In this document: piece by piece, positions 34,345-44,372 of the stretch
Layout: each line of letters begins with the position of its first letter
How positions within the stretch are numbered: position 1 is the stretch's first letter
Source: Rhodococcus sp. 105337
Lineage (GTDB): Bacteria; Actinomycetota; Actinomycetes; Mycobacteriales; Mycobacteriaceae
Length of the DNA stretch: 64,000 bases
Direction of reading: 5' to 3'
Assembly (NCBI RefSeq): GCF_012844225.1
Contig: NZ_JABAGQ010000001.1
Coordinates: forward strand, 186,001 to 250,000
Position numbers and translations under genes: made by a program
The notes under the pieces: generated by a model
The model's database searches: none
Seen by the model: the letters and a program-made list of their open reading frames with translations, nothing else
What the model was told of the DNA's origin: nothing

Positions 34345-37300
34345 TTGACCTACGCCTTCGATACCCTGCTCGTCGCCAACCGCGGCGAGATCGCCTGTCG
34401 CATCATGCGTTCGGCTCATCTGCTCGGCCTCAAGACCGTCGCCGTGTACTCCGATGCCGACGCCTCTGCCGCACACGTCGAACTCGCCGACGTGGCCGTG
34501 CGACTCGGCCCGGCCCCCGCAGCCGAGTCGTATCTGCGCGCCGATCTGGTGATCGAGGCCGCCCAGGCGACCGGCGCCGGTGCGATCCATCCGGGCTACG
34601 GATTCCTCTCCGAGAACGCCGATTTCGCTGCCGCGTGCGAGGCGGCGGGTATCGCGTTCGTCGGGCCGACTCCCGAGCAGTTACGCGTGTTCGGTGACAA
34701 ACACACCGCGCGAGAGGCCGCGCGCGCCGTGGGAGTTCCGCTCGTGGCGGGCAGCGGACTACTCGGCTCGCTCGACGACGCCCTCGTCGCGGCCGAGGAC
34801 ATCGGGTATCCGGTCATGCTCAAAGCAGTCGGTGGCGGTGGGGGCATCGGCATGCAGGCGTGCTTCGGTCCCGACGATCTCCGCTCCGCCTACGAACGGG
34901 TGCTGCGCCTCGCGTCGGCCAATTTCTCCTCGTCCGGTGTGTTCCTCGAACGATTCGTGGCACATGCGCGACACATCGAAGTGCAGGTGTTCGGCGACGG
35001 GCACGGCCGCACTCTCAGTCTCGGCACCCGCGACTGCTCCCTGCAGCGCCGCAACCAGAAGGTCGTCGAGGAAGCACCCGCTCCGAACCTGCCCGACGAG
35101 ATCGTCGAACAGTTGCTGTCGTCTTCCCGCGCGCTCGCGGACTCCGTGCACTATCGGTCTGCGGGAACGGTGGAGTTCGTCTACGACATCGACCGAGGTG
35201 AGGCATCCTTCCTCGAAATGAACACCCGGCTCCAGGTGGAACATCCTGTGACCGAAGAGGTCACAGGCGTCGACCTCGTCGAATGGATGCTCCGGCTCGC
35301 GCGCGGTGAGACCGACATGCTCGACGCGCTGCCCGACACCGGACCCGCGATCAGCGGCCACGCAGTGGAAGCGCGGGTGTACGCCGAGGACCCCGGACAC
35401 GACTACCGGCCGAGCGCGGGCCTGCTCACCCAGGTGGAGTTCCCCGCACACACCCGGATCGAGACGTGGGTGGACACCGGGACCGAGGTCAGCTCGTTCT
35501 ACGACCCGATGCTCGCCAAGGTGATCGTGCACGGCGAGTCCCGCCGCACCGCCTTCGCGGCATTGGCCGACGCGCTCGACGACACCCATCTCTACGGCGT
35601 CCAGACGAACCTGCCCCAGCTTCGCCGTATCTGCACTGCCCCTCCGGTTCTGGCCGCCGAGCACGCCACCTCCACCCTGGCGGGACTGCGCGCGACCGGG
35701 CACCGTATCGACGTGGTGCGGGCGGGCACGATGACCACCGTCCAGGACTTTCCCGGCCGTACCGGGTTGTGGGAGGTGGGAATCCCGCCGTCCGGGCCGA
35801 TGGACGACCTGTCGTTGCGTGCGGCGAACGTGGCCGTCGGAAATCCCGAGGGCGCTCCCGGACTCGAATGCACGCTGCAGGGCCCGCGCCTCGAGTTCTC
35901 CGACGCCACGTTCGTGTGTGTCACCGGCGCCCCGGCCGAGGTGACGCTGGACGGCGAGCCGGTACCGATGTGGGAGCCGATCGAGGTTCCCGCCGGTGCG
36001 GTGCTCGACGTGGGTGCCCCCGCCAACACCGGCCTGCGCACCTACGTCGCCGTGCGCGGTGGCCTGGACGTACCGCTGTACCACGGCAGCGCGTCGACCT
36101 TCACGCTCGGCGGCTTCGGTGGCGTCACCGGGCGGGCCGTGGCCACCGGCGATGTCCTGGGCGTCGCCGACACCGCCACCGACCGCGAGCCCGCTCCCGT
36201 GCCGGCCGAGGGGCGGCCGGAGTTCACGCACACCTGGCACCTCGCGGTCACCGAAGGTCCGCAACCGGCACCCGACTACTTCACCCCCGAAGACATCAGC
36301 CAGTTCTACGACACCACCTGGACGGTGCAGAGCCACGCCAACCGGACCGGTATCCGGCTCGACGGCCCGAAACCCACCTGGTCTCGCACCGATGGTGGCG
36401 ACGCCGGTCTTCACCCGTCGAACCTGCACGACAATCCGTACAGCGTCGGCGCTCTCAACGTCTCGGGTGACACCCCGATCCTGCTCGGTCCCGACGGCCC
36501 CAGCCTCGGCGGGTTCGCGTGCCCGCTCACCGTCGTGTCCGGTCACCGCTGGAAGCTGGGACAGATCCGGCCGGGTGACTCGTTGCGGTTCGTCCCGGTG
36601 ACCGACGCCGGTGCGGCCGCCTTGCGCACCGCCACCGTCCGCGGAGCGGACCTTCCGCCGGTGGAACGGCAGACCACGTCCGACGGCGGCCGACTGGGCC
36701 GGACGGAGGCCGTCCTCGACCGTCCCGAGGCCGTCTATCTGCGCGGCGGCGACGACAACATCCTCGTCGAGTACGGGGACATGGTGCTCGACCTGGGGTT
36801 GCGCATGCGCGTGCACGCACTCTCCGAGGCTCTCGCAGCGACAGGTCTTCCGGGAATCGTGGACGTGACGCCCGGCGTGCGGTCGCTGCACATCCATTTC
36901 GATCCTGATGTGCTGCCGGCCTACCGCCTGCTCGGTGTGCTGCAGGATCTCGAGACCGAACTCCCCGCGACACGCGACCTCGTGGTTCCGAGTCGCACCG
37001 TGCGTCTTCCGCTCTCGTTCGACGACCCGTCGATCTCCGAGGCGATCTCCCGGTACCGGAGCGGTGTCCGCGACGAGGCGCCCTGGCTGCCGTCGAACAT
37101 CGAATTCATCCGCCGCATCAACGGATTGGAGTCCGTCGACCAGGTGCGTGACGCCGTCTTCGACGCCGAGTATCTCGTCCTCGGACTCGGCGACGTGTAT
37201 CTCGGTGCTCCCCTTGCGGTTCCCCTCGATCCCCGGCACCGCCTCGTGACCACCAAGTACAACCCGGCGCGCACCTGGACCCCGTCCGACGCCGTCGGTA

Positions 37301-37953
37301 TCGGTGGCAAATATCTGTGTGTCTACGGCATGGAGTCGCCGGGCGGGTACCAGTTGGTGGGCCGGACCGTCCCCATCTGGTCCGGCTACCGGCAGACCGG
37401 GCCGTTCGAACAGGGCAAGCCGTGGCTGTTCCGCTTCTTCGACCGCATCGTCTGGGAGCCGGTGACACCGGAGCAGTTGCTCGAGTACCGGGCCGCGTCG
37501 AAGGCCGGCCGGTTCGACGCCGACGTCTCGGACGGCACGTTCGTTCTCGCCGACCATCTCCGATTCCTCGAAGACAACGCCGAGTCGATCGCAGCGTTCG
37601 ACGAGAAACAATCCGTGGCGTTCGAAGTCGAGAAGCGCGCGTGGCACGCCGCCGGTGAGTTCGACCGCGTCGATGCCGAACCCGTCGAGGTGTCCGCACC
37701 CGTCGACCCCCTCGCCGGAATGCCTGCGGGCGCGACGGTCGTGGAGGCACCGATGGTCGGCAACGTCTGGCGGGTCGAGGTGACCGAAGGGGACCACGTG
37801 GCCGCCGGTACCACCGCAGTTATTCTCGAAGCGATGAAGCTCGAGATGCCCGTCCTCACCGACGCGGCGGGAACAGTTCTGAAAGTCCTCGTGGAACCCG
37901 GTAGCAAAGTGGCGCCCGGTACCCCACTCCTCGTGATCGGAGCAGCAGCATGA
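34345..37953 (+). CDS. Urea carboxylase (biotin-dependent)
   Basis: 1202 residues: biotin carboxylase (about 1-450: LVANRGEIACRIMRSA, CSLQRRNQKVVEEAP), AHS2/KipA-type carboxyltransferase half (about 460-750: TTVQDFPGRTGLWEVGIPPSG), AHS1/KipI-type half (about 790-1050), and a C-terminal biotinyl domain with EAMKLEM, biotin on K1165. It carboxylates urea to allophanate using ATP and bicarbonate. TTG start with CGAGGAG upstream. The stop overlaps the allophanate hydrolase ATG. Confidence 0.95.
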   Translation: MTYAFDTLLVANRGEIACRIMRSAHLLGLKTVAVYSDADASAAHVELADVAVRLGPAPAAESYLRADLVIEAAQATGAGAIHPGYGFLSENADFAAACEAAGIAFVGPTPEQLRVFGDKHTAREAARAVGVPLVAGSGLLGSLDDALVAAEDIGYPVMLKAVGGGGGIGMQACFGPDDLRSAYERVLRLASANFSSSGVFLERFVAHARHIEVQVFGDGHGRTLSLGTRDCSLQRRNQKVVEEAPAPNLPDEIVEQLLSSSRALADSVHYRSAGTVEFVYDIDRGEASFLEMNTRLQVEHPVTEEVTGVDLVEWMLRLARGETDMLDALPDTGPAISGHAVEARVYAEDPGHDYRPSAGLLTQVEFPAHTRIETWVDTGTEVSSFYDPMLAKVIVHGESRRTAFAALADALDDTHLYGVQTNLPQLRRICTAPPVLAAEHATSTLAGLRATGHRIDVVRAGTMTTVQDFPGRTGLWEVGIPPSGPMDDLSLRAANVAVGNPEGAPGLECTLQGPRLEFSDATFVCVTGAPAEVTLDGEPVPMWEPIEVPAGAVLDVGAPANTGLRTYVAVRGGLDVPLYHGSASTFTLGGFGGVTGRAVATGDVLGVADTATDREPAPVPAEGRPEFTHTWHLAVTEGPQPAPDYFTPEDISQFYDTTWTVQSHANRTGIRLDGPKPTWSRTDGGDAGLHPSNLHDNPYSVGALNVSGDTPILLGPDGPSLGGFACPLTVVSGHRWKLGQIRPGDSLRFVPVTDAGAAALRTATVRGADLPPVERQTTSDGGRLGRTEAVLDRPEAVYLRGGDDNILVEYGDMVLDLGLRMRVHALSEALAATGLPGIVDVTPGVRSLHIHFDPDVLPAYRLLGVLQDLETELPATRDLVVPSRTVRLPLSFDDPSISEAISRYRSGVRDEAPWLPSNIEFIRRINGLESVDQVRDAVFDAEYLVLGLGDVYLGAPLAVPLDPRHRLVTTKYNPARTWTPSDAVGIGGKYLCVYGMESPGGYQLVGRTVPIWSGYRQTGPFEQGKPWLFRFFDRIVWEPVTPEQLLEYRAASKAGRFDADVSDGTFVLADHLRFLEDNAESIAAFDEKQSVAFEVEKRAWHAAGEFDRVDAEPVEVSAPVDPLAGMPAGATVVEAPMVGNVWRVEVTEGDHVAAGTTAVILEAMKLEMPVLTDAAGTVLKVLVEPGSKVAPGTPLLVIGAAA

Positions 37954-39704
37954 CCGTGAGTACCGGCAGCGCAACGAACGACAGTGCGGCCCTCGCCCCG
38001 GGCAGCGCGATCACCGCTACCGAGCGAGCCCGGAATGCGTTGCGCCGCATCGAGGAAGTGGATCGGCCCGAGGTGTGGATCGCCCTCCGCGACGCCACCG
38101 GCATTCTCGCCGACGCCGCAGCGGTCGACGCACGCGTCGCCGCGGGTGAAAGCCTGCCCCTCGCGGGGCTGCTCGTGGCCGTGAAGGACAACGTGGACGT
38201 CGCGGGGATACCCACGACCTCGGGGTGCCCCGAATTCGCCTACACCCCCGAGACCACCGCCACCGGCGTCGCGCGACTCGTCGAGGCCGGTGCCGTGGTG
38301 CTCGGCAAGACGAACCTCGACCAGTTCGCGACCGGGCTGGTGGGTTCCCGCAGTCCGTACGGTGCCGTGCGGAGTGCGTGGGACCCGGAGCGCGTCTCGG
38401 GCGGATCCAGTTCGGGTTCGGCCGTCGCGGTGGGCCTGGGCATTGCCGACATCGGGATCGGCACGGACACAGCCGGATCCGGAAGGGTGCCCGCAGCGTT
38501 GAACGGCATCGTCGGCATCAAAGCCACGCTCGGTGTCATCCCGACGTACGGAGTCGTTCCTGCCTGTATCGATTACGACTGCTTGACCGTGCTCGCGCGA
38601 GACCTCGACCTCGCCACAGCCGCGGCAGCGGTGATGGCGGGCCCGGACCCTCGCGATGCACGCAGCCGGTCCTGGCCCGCCGACGTCCGACTGGCCGCGT
38701 CGTCGGCGATTCGCCTGGCCGTGCCGCGGCCGGAGGACCTCGACGCACTGTGCGACGAGTACCGCGAAGCGTTCGCCCTCACGGTGGTCGCGGCCCAGCA
38801 GCGCGGAATCGACGTCGACGAGGTGGACATCTCCCCTCTCCTCGACGCGGCAACTCTGCTCTACGACGGCGCGGTGGTCGCCGAGCGCTACGCCGCGGTG
38901 GGCGAGTTCCTCTCCGCCGCGCCGGCCGGTGCGGACCCGACGGTCGCCGAGATCGTCGCCGGGGCGAGAAAGCCTGCCGCGCACGAACTCGTCGCGGACC
39001 TCGACACCCTCACCCGCACGAAGGCTCAGGCGGTGCGTCTCCTCGACGGGTTCGACGGGCTGCTACTGCCCACGACGACCGAACATCCGACTATCGCTGC
39101 GGTACAGGCGGATCCACTCGGAATCAACCGCCGCATGGGGACGTACACGAATTTCTGCAACCTGCTGGATATGGCGGCGGTGGCGGTGCCCGGACAACCC
39201 ACGGCCGCGGGCAACCCGTTCGGCGTCATGGTGGTCGTACCGGCGTTCCACGACCAGATCGCGATCGACGTCGCGGCGGCACTGACGGGCGGCACGGCTC
39301 CGCTCTTCGTGGATTCCGGCGTGGACCTCGCCGTGTTCGGAGCACACCTGCGTGGGCAACCGCTCCACTTCCAGCTCGAGAATCTCGGAGCGCGCTTCAC
39401 GGAAGAGATCCGCACGTCCGATGCGTATCGCCTGATGGCACTGGACACCACACCGCCGAAGCCCGGCCTGGTGCGCCACGGTGCCGGAGCAGGGGCCTCG
39501 ATCGCGGGCGAACTGTTCCGCATCTCCGAAGCGGGACTGGGCCGTTTTCTGGCGGCCCTGCCCGCCCCGATGACGCTGACGAGTGTGGAACTGTCGGACG
39601 GTCGCGCCGTCGTCGGGTTCGGGTGCACGCACGACGCAGCCGCCGACGCGGTGGACATCACCGAGTTCGGCGGCTGGGTCGCCTACCGCCAGTCGGGGCG
39701 GTAG
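37950..39704 (+). CDS. atzF: Allophanate hydrolase
   Basis: 584 residues. An amidase-signature domain (SGGSSSGSA with S153-S155, then TDTAGSGRVPAALNG holding the nucleophile) is followed by the C-terminal domain (PLFVDSGVDLAVFGAHLRGQ) found in AtzF-type enzymes. It splits allophanate to ammonia and carbon dioxide, completing the urea amidolyase route. Translationally coupled to urea carboxylase. Only 12 bases separate it from the convergent desaturase gene. Confidence 0.94.
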   Translation: MTVSTGSATNDSAALAPGSAITATERARNALRRIEEVDRPEVWIALRDATGILADAAAVDARVAAGESLPLAGLLVAVKDNVDVAGIPTTSGCPEFAYTPETTATGVARLVEAGAVVLGKTNLDQFATGLVGSRSPYGAVRSAWDPERVSGGSSSGSAVAVGLGIADIGIGTDTAGSGRVPAALNGIVGIKATLGVIPTYGVVPACIDYDCLTVLARDLDLATAAAAVMAGPDPRDARSRSWPADVRLAASSAIRLAVPRPEDLDALCDEYREAFALTVVAAQQRGIDVDEVDISPLLDAATLLYDGAVVAERYAAVGEFLSAAPAGADPTVAEIVAGARKPAAHELVADLDTLTRTKAQAVRLLDGFDGLLLPTTTEHPTIAAVQADPLGINRRMGTYTNFCNLLDMAAVAVPGQPTAAGNPFGVMVVVPAFHDQIAIDVAAALTGGTAPLFVDSGVDLAVFGAHLRGQPLHFQLENLGARFTEEIRTSDAYRLMALDTTPPKPGLVRHGAGAGASIAGELFRISEAGLGRFLAALPAPMTLTSVELSDGRAVVGFGCTHDAAADAVDITEFGGWVAYRQSGR

Positions 39705-39716
39705 AAGACGGACGGG

Positions 39717-41123
39717 TCAGCGGGGCGGCGGATCGACGGCGACGCCGCCGCCCTCGTGCTCCGGGCCTGCGGCGGGGTGGTCCGACGGCATCCGCCGACG
39801 GAAACGGGCCGCCTCGCTCGGGGCGGCTTCTCCCGTCGGATCAGCGGAACTGCGGTAGGGGCCGGGCTTCGGGCGTGCCTTGCCGCCGGGGAACGCGAGA
39901 CGTGCGATGGTGCGGTGCACCATCCACCACTGCTGCCCGAACCGCCCGGTGTTGTACGGCAGGTCGTAGCGCTCACAGATGTCCTTGATCTTGGGCGCCA
40001 CCTCGGAGTACCGGGTGCTCGGCATGTCGGGGAACAGGTGATGTTCCACCTGATAGCCGAGGTTGCCGCTGATGACGTGGAACAGCGGACTTCCCTCGAT
40101 GTTCGCCGAACCCACGAGCTGGCGGACATACCAGCCGCCGCGCGACTCGTTCTCGACTTCCTTCTTGGAGAACGTGTACGTCTGGTCCGGGAAATGGCCG
40201 CAGAAGATGATGGCATGCGCCCACACGTTGCGGATGATGTTGGCGGTGACGTCCGCGGCCAGGGTCGACAGGAACGTCTTCTCGACGCCGGGCAGCCACC
40301 GGTCGGCGATGTCGGCGCCGGCGCCCCACCTACCGGATCGGCGTAGCCATCCGCCCACGCGGGACGTCTTCGGCTGCGGCAGCTTTCCGCGCATCGCGAC
40401 CTGCGCCAGACCGAACACCGCGGCGCTGACGAGCGGCCACCCCACATAGTCCTTCACGAATTGGGCCTTCGCCTTTCCGGCGATGCCCTTGAGCTCTTCG
40501 AGTACCTGCGTGGGCGACTTCTCGCCCGCCCAGAGCGCCTCGAGATCCAGGTCGTGCAGGGCGACGCCCCATTCGAACAGCACGGTGAGCAGGGCGTTGT
40601 AGAACGGTTGGGCGAGGTAGACCGGTTGCCACCGCTGTTTCGGGTCGATCCGCATGATCTCGTATCCGAGATCCTTGTCCAGGCCCCGAATGTTGGTGTA
40701 CGTGTGATGGACGTAGTTGTGCGAGTGCTTCCACGCTTCAGCCGTGGACGCGGTGTCCCAGTCCCACACGGAGGAGTGGATGTCCGGGTCGTTCATCCAG
40801 TCCCACTGGCCGTGCATGACGTTGTGTCCGATTTCCATGTTCTCGAGGATCTTCGCCATCCCGAGGCATGCCGTCCCGGCCACCCAGGCGGGCTTCGACG
40901 AGGACGCGAACAAAATGACTCTGCCGGCCACGACGAGCTGGCGCTGCGCTGCGATGACGGACTTGATGTACTTGCGGTCCTTCTCGCCGAGGCTTGCGTA
41001 CACCTCGTCGTGGATCGCATCGAATTCTTCGGCCAGACGATCGAGTGTCTCTGCGCTCAGATGGCCGAGCGGGCTATCCACTTCCGGAGACGCGGGTGCG
41101 GTCGCCTCTTCGGTGTTCGTCAT
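39717..41123 (-). CDS. Acyl-CoA/fatty acid desaturase, DesA3-like
   Basis: 468 residues with the three histidine boxes of membrane diiron desaturases: HNVMH (100-104), HSHNYVHH (133-140) and EHHLF near 330-340. It resembles mycobacterial DesA3, the stearoyl-CoA delta-9 desaturase making oleate. The reductase gene lies upstream with a 40-base gap, the same pair as Rv3229c-Rv3230c. The C terminus has a Pro/Gly/Ala-rich tail. Confidence 0.92.
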   Translation of the reverse strand: MTNTEEATAPASPEVDSPLGHLSAETLDRLAEEFDAIHDEVYASLGEKDRKYIKSVIAAQRQLVVAGRVILFASSSKPAWVAGTACLGMAKILENMEIGHNVMHGQWDWMNDPDIHSSVWDWDTASTAEAWKHSHNYVHHTYTNIRGLDKDLGYEIMRIDPKQRWQPVYLAQPFYNALLTVLFEWGVALHDLDLEALWAGEKSPTQVLEELKGIAGKAKAQFVKDYVGWPLVSAAVFGLAQVAMRGKLPQPKTSRVGGWLRRSGRWGAGADIADRWLPGVEKTFLSTLAADVTANIIRNVWAHAIIFCGHFPDQTYTFSKKEVENESRGGWYVRQLVGSANIEGSPLFHVISGNLGYQVEHHLFPDMPSTRYSEVAPKIKDICERYDLPYNTGRFGQQWWMVHRTIARLAFPGGKARPKPGPYRSSADPTGEAAPSEAARFRRRMPSDHPAAGPEHEGGGVAVDPPPR

Positions 41124-41163
41124 ACGTGCCCCATTCGTCGGGAGCTGTCGCAGCCCTCGCCGC

Positions 41164-42261
41164 TCACACCTCTATTTCGATGTCACCCTCCACGGTGTGG
41201 ATGCAGGTACGCACCGAAGCCCCGGTGGGTTCGCTCACCTCGTCGGTTCGCAGGTCCCGGAGTTGCCCGGAACGCAACGTGCCCACGCAGGTGTGGCAGA
41301 TACCGATACGGCAGCCGTACGGCAACTTGAGGCCGGCGTTCTCGCCCGCGACCAGGATCGGGGTTCCCCCGTCGCACTCGACGTCCTGTTCGCTGTCGAG
41401 GAAGTGGATGGTGCCGCCCTCGCCGCTTCCCGCATTCCCCCCGATAACGGGCTGGAAACGTTCGAGGTGGAATCTTTGCGAGTCGGCCTGGTCGTTCCAA
41501 TGTTCCTCGAGCACGTCGAGCAGCTCGCGCGGCCCGGAGACGAACGTTTCCCGTGCGCGCCAGTCCGGGCACACGTCGTCCAGGTCACCGGGTGTGATCC
41601 GTCCCCGCTCGCCACTGATCCAGACCTCCAGGCACAGACCCGGATGGCGGGCGTCGAGGTCGCGCAGTTCCGAGGAGAAGATCACGTCGTCGGGGGCTGA
41701 CGCAGAATGCACCACCACGACGTCGCGGAGCAGGTTCCGGTGGGCGAGGCTGCGCAGCATGCTCATGATGGGCGTGATGCCGCTGCCCGCGCTGATGAAC
41801 AGCAGCTGGGCAGGGACCGGATCGGGCAGGGTGAAGACACCTTCCACCTCGCCGAGGCGCACGATCTCGCCCGGGGCGATCTTCCGTACGAGGTAGGGCG
41901 ACACGACCCCGCCCTCGACGACTTTCGGCGTGACGCTGATGAGTCCGTCCCGGGGGTCCGGATCGGACGTCAGGGAGTAGGCCCGCCAGTGGTAGACGCC
42001 GTCGATGATGACTCCGAGCCGGACGTACTGGCCCGGTTCGTGCCCGGGCCACTCGTACGCGGGCCGGATGAGGACCGAGGCGGTGTCCTCGCTCTCCGGC
42101 ACCACCCGCTCCACCCGTCCGCGGAGCTCACGGGTGGACCAAAGTGGGTTGATCATCTCGAGGTAGTGGTCCGGTTCGAGAGGTGTGAACAGTCGCCGCA
42201 CCGCGTGCAACAGCCACTTGCGAACCGGGTGTACATGGGGCCGAGCTCCGCGTTCCGCCAT
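41164..42261 (-). CDS. Ferredoxin reductase, desaturase electron-transfer partner
   Basis: 365 residues: FAD domain (WRAYSLTSDPDP), NAD(P)-binding domain (LLFISAGSGITPIMSML) and a C-terminal plant-type [2Fe-2S] domain with CRIGICHTC plus a distal Cys in RTCIHTVEG. Matches the Rv3230c-type reductase that feeds electrons from NADPH to DesA3. Same operon as the desaturase. Confidence 0.93.
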   Translation of the reverse strand: MAERGARPHVHPVRKWLLHAVRRLFTPLEPDHYLEMINPLWSTRELRGRVERVVPESEDTASVLIRPAYEWPGHEPGQYVRLGVIIDGVYHWRAYSLTSDPDPRDGLISVTPKVVEGGVVSPYLVRKIAPGEIVRLGEVEGVFTLPDPVPAQLLFISAGSGITPIMSMLRSLAHRNLLRDVVVVHSASAPDDVIFSSELRDLDARHPGLCLEVWISGERGRITPGDLDDVCPDWRARETFVSGPRELLDVLEEHWNDQADSQRFHLERFQPVIGGNAGSGEGGTIHFLDSEQDVECDGGTPILVAGENAGLKLPYGCRIGICHTCVGTLRSGQLRDLRTDEVSEPTGASVRTCIHTVEGDIEIEV

Positions 42262-42333
42262 TTCGTCACCTTAACGCGCGGTGCCGCCGGCTCTGCGACA
42301 AACCGGACGGCTCCGCCGCGTCGTCACCCCGAA

Positions 42334-42393
42334 ATCGCCGACATCACCGCGGGATCGTCGACATCACCGCAAGATCGTCAGCATCACTACCGA
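42334..42393. repeat. Three tandem 20-base repeats over the cupin 3' end
   Basis: Units at 42334-42353, 42354-42373 and 42374-42393 share the core ATCGTCGACATCACCGC; the third has diverged. The cupin stop (42364-42366) lies in the second unit, so the repeat spans coding end and intergenic DNA. Confidence 0.7.
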
Positions 42394-42699
42394 GTCGATA
42401 TTCGCGTAGAGACGGTGCACGATGCCCGCGTCGACGTGAACGGCGGTGCCGGGCACCAGCGAGACGGTCTGCTCCTCGGTCCCGAAGGAAATGTCGCCGA
42501 CGACCGTCTGCACCACGATGGGAAACATCGCCTGATGATCCGCCATCGTCTGCCCCGCGGTGAAGCTGATACGGATCACCGTGGCGCCCGTCCCCGACGC
42601 CAGTTTCTCGATGCGCGGGGTGTCGCCGGTCTGAGGGTTGAGGGTCGCGAGACCTTCGATGACGGTGAGCTTGCCGTCCTTACCGTTCGTTGTCGTCAT
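42364..42699 (-). CDS. Small cupin-domain protein
   Basis: 111 residues, one beta-barrel cupin: GQTMADHQAMFPIVVQTVVGDISF and PGTAVHVDAGIVHRLYA provide two His-containing motifs, though the first motif is incomplete. Likely a small metal-binding or ligand-binding protein; substrate unknown. The ATG overlaps the stop of a possible 27-residue reading frame upstream. Confidence 0.85.
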   Translation of the reverse strand: MTTTNGKDGKLTVIEGLATLNPQTGDTPRIEKLASGTGATVIRISFTAGQTMADHQAMFPIVVQTVVGDISFGTEEQTVSLVPGTAVHVDAGIVHRLYANIDSVVMLTILR

Positions 42700-42779
42700 G
42701 CCGCCTTCTTTCGTGCGATGACCTCGATCGCCACGAGGTTCTTCGTGTACTTCGTGAACGTGGAGCGTATCTGCAGCAC
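42696..42779 (-). CDS. Possible 27-residue protein coupled to the cupin gene
   Basis: GTG 42779 to TGA 42696 encodes a basic peptide with IRSTFTKYTKNLVAIEVIAR and KKAA at the end, in codons typical of real genes here. Its stop overlaps the cupin ATG (ATGA). The ribosome-binding site (GAGGG) is rather far upstream. It could also be the remnant of a larger gene, since the frame stays open upstream into lpd. Confidence 0.35.
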   Translation of the reverse strand: MLQIRSTFTKYTKNLVAIEVIARKKAA

Positions 42780-42807
42780 CCGGGCGCGGGCATCCCTCGA
42801 AACGACG

Positions 42808-42843
42808 TCAGCCCGGGACGACGGTCGAGTCGCCCCGGGCTGA
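42808..42843 (-). terminator. Terminator of lpd
   Basis: TCAGCCCGGG (42808-42817) pairs with CCCGGGCTGA (42834-42843), 47 bases after the lpd stop. Confidence 0.65.
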
Positions 42844-42889
42844 GCCGGTACATCCGAACGGGTCCGCCCGACCGGAAGGTTTCGAAAGA

Positions 42890-44299
42890 TCAGAAGTTGA
42901 TCATGTGCCCTGCGAGACCGTGAATGGCCTCCTGCAGCGCCTCGCTGAGCGTCGGGTGCGTGTGGACGTTGCGCGCCAGTTCGTTGACGGTCAGATCCCA
43001 CTTCTGGGCGAGGGTCAGCTCGGGGAGCAGCTCCGAGACGTCGGGGCCGATGAGGTGGCCGCCGAGAAGTTCACCGTGGGTCTTGTCGGCGATGAGCTTG
43101 ACGAAACCGGTGGGGTCGGCGAGTCCGTGCGCCTTGCCGTTCGCGGTGAACGGGAAGGTCGCGACCTTGACGTCGTAGCCTTCGTCCTTCGCCTGCTGCT
43201 CGGTGAGTCCGAAGGACGCGACCTGCGGCTGGCAGAACGTCGCGCGGGGCATCATCCGGTAATCGCCGAGCTCGAGGGTCTCGGCACCACCGATGGTCTC
43301 GGCAGCGACGACGGCCTGAGCCTCGGCGACGTGGGCGAGCTGGAGCTTTGCGGTGACGTCGCCGATGGCGTAGATGCCGTCGACGTTGGTGCGCATCCGT
43401 TCGTCGATGGCGATGGCGCCGCGATCGGTGAGCTCGACTCCGGTCTTCTCGAGGCCGTAGCCTTCGACGCGCGGGGCGAATCCCACCGACTGCATGACCT
43501 TGTCGACGGTCATCGTCTCGACGTTGCCGGACTTGTTGTCCTTGATCTCGACGGTGACGTCCGAGCCGTTGTCGGAGATCTTCTGGACCGCGGCACCGGT
43601 CTTGATGGTGATGCCGAGCTTCTTGTAGGCCTTGGCAATCTCCTTGGAGACGTCCGCGTCCTCGTTGGGCAGTGCCCGGTCGAGGAACTCGACGATGGTG
43701 ACGTCGACCCCGTAGTTCTTCAGGACGTAGCCGAACTCCATGCCGATGGCACCGGCACCGACGATGACGATCGATCCGGGAAGGTCGCGGGTGAGGATCT
43801 GCTCCTCGTACGTGACGACGTTCTCGCTGAGTTCGGTTCCCGGCAGGAGCTTGGTGACCGAACCCGTCGCAATGATGACGTTGTCGAAGGTCACCTGCTC
43901 GGTTCCGCCCTTGCTGAGCGAAACCTCGATGGTCTTGGCGTCGACGAACGAGCCCTTACCGTCGTACTCGGTGATCTTGTTCTTCTTCATCAGGAAGTGC
44001 ACGCCCTTGACGCGACCGTCGGCTACCTTGCGGCTGCGGTCGTAGGCGGCACCGAAGTCGAAGGACACGTCTCCCGACATACCGAAGGTCTTGGCCTCTT
44101 TGGTGAAGAGATGTGCCAGTTCGGCATTTCGGAGAAGTGCCTTCGAGGGGATGCAGCCGACGTTCAGGCAGACACCGCCCCAGTACTTCTGCTCGATGAT
44201 GGCGGTGCTCAATCCCAGCTGTGCCGCGCGGATAGCAGCGACGTACCCACCGGGACCGGCTCCGAGGACAACGACGTCATAGTGTGAGGTCACAGCCAT
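42890..44299 (-). CDS. lpd: Dihydrolipoyl dehydrogenase
   Basis: 469 residues: FAD loop [10 protein letters not shown], redox disulfide GGVCLNVGC (C44, C49), NAD loop [12 protein letters not shown] and the C-terminal HTHPTLSEA with the active-site His-Glu. E3 of pyruvate and 2-oxoglutarate dehydrogenases, and in mycobacteria also of peroxide defence. ATG 44299 with AGGA eight bases upstream. In Mycobacterium lpdC lies three genes from ramB; here 16 kb intervene. Confidence 0.96.
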   Translation of the reverse strand: MAVTSHYDVVVLGAGPGGYVAAIRAAQLGLSTAIIEQKYWGGVCLNVGCIPSKALLRNAELAHLFTKEAKTFGMSGDVSFDFGAAYDRSRKVADGRVKGVHFLMKKNKITEYDGKGSFVDAKTIEVSLSKGGTEQVTFDNVIIATGSVTKLLPGTELSENVVTYEEQILTRDLPGSIVIVGAGAIGMEFGYVLKNYGVDVTIVEFLDRALPNEDADVSKEIAKAYKKLGITIKTGAAVQKISDNGSDVTVEIKDNKSGNVETMTVDKVMQSVGFAPRVEGYGLEKTGVELTDRGAIAIDERMRTNVDGIYAIGDVTAKLQLAHVAEAQAVVAAETIGGAETLELGDYRMMPRATFCQPQVASFGLTEQQAKDEGYDVKVATFPFTANGKAHGLADPTGFVKLIADKTHGELLGGHLIGPDVSELLPELTLAQKWDLTVNELARNVHTHPTLSEALQEAIHGLAGHMINF

Positions 44300-44340
44300 A
44301 CAGGGTAGTCCTGCCCCATTCGGCTGTCTGCCGATGGTCC

Positions 44341-44358
44341 GGTTACCCACCGGTAGGT
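44341..44358 (-). promoter_or_regulatory. 18-base motif upstream of lpd shared with aceA-ramB region
   Basis: GGTTACCCACCGGTAGGT differs at one base from 25603-25620. The core TACC-N4-GGTA is a dyad, as expected for a dimeric repressor. Confidence 0.45.
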
Positions 44359-44372
44359 ACGAAGCGGGCGCT

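Noticed and set aside
34759-37974. 1071-codon open frame on the minus strand
   Set aside because: Fully antisense to urea carboxylase; a high-GC artefact with low-complexity His/Arg-rich translation.
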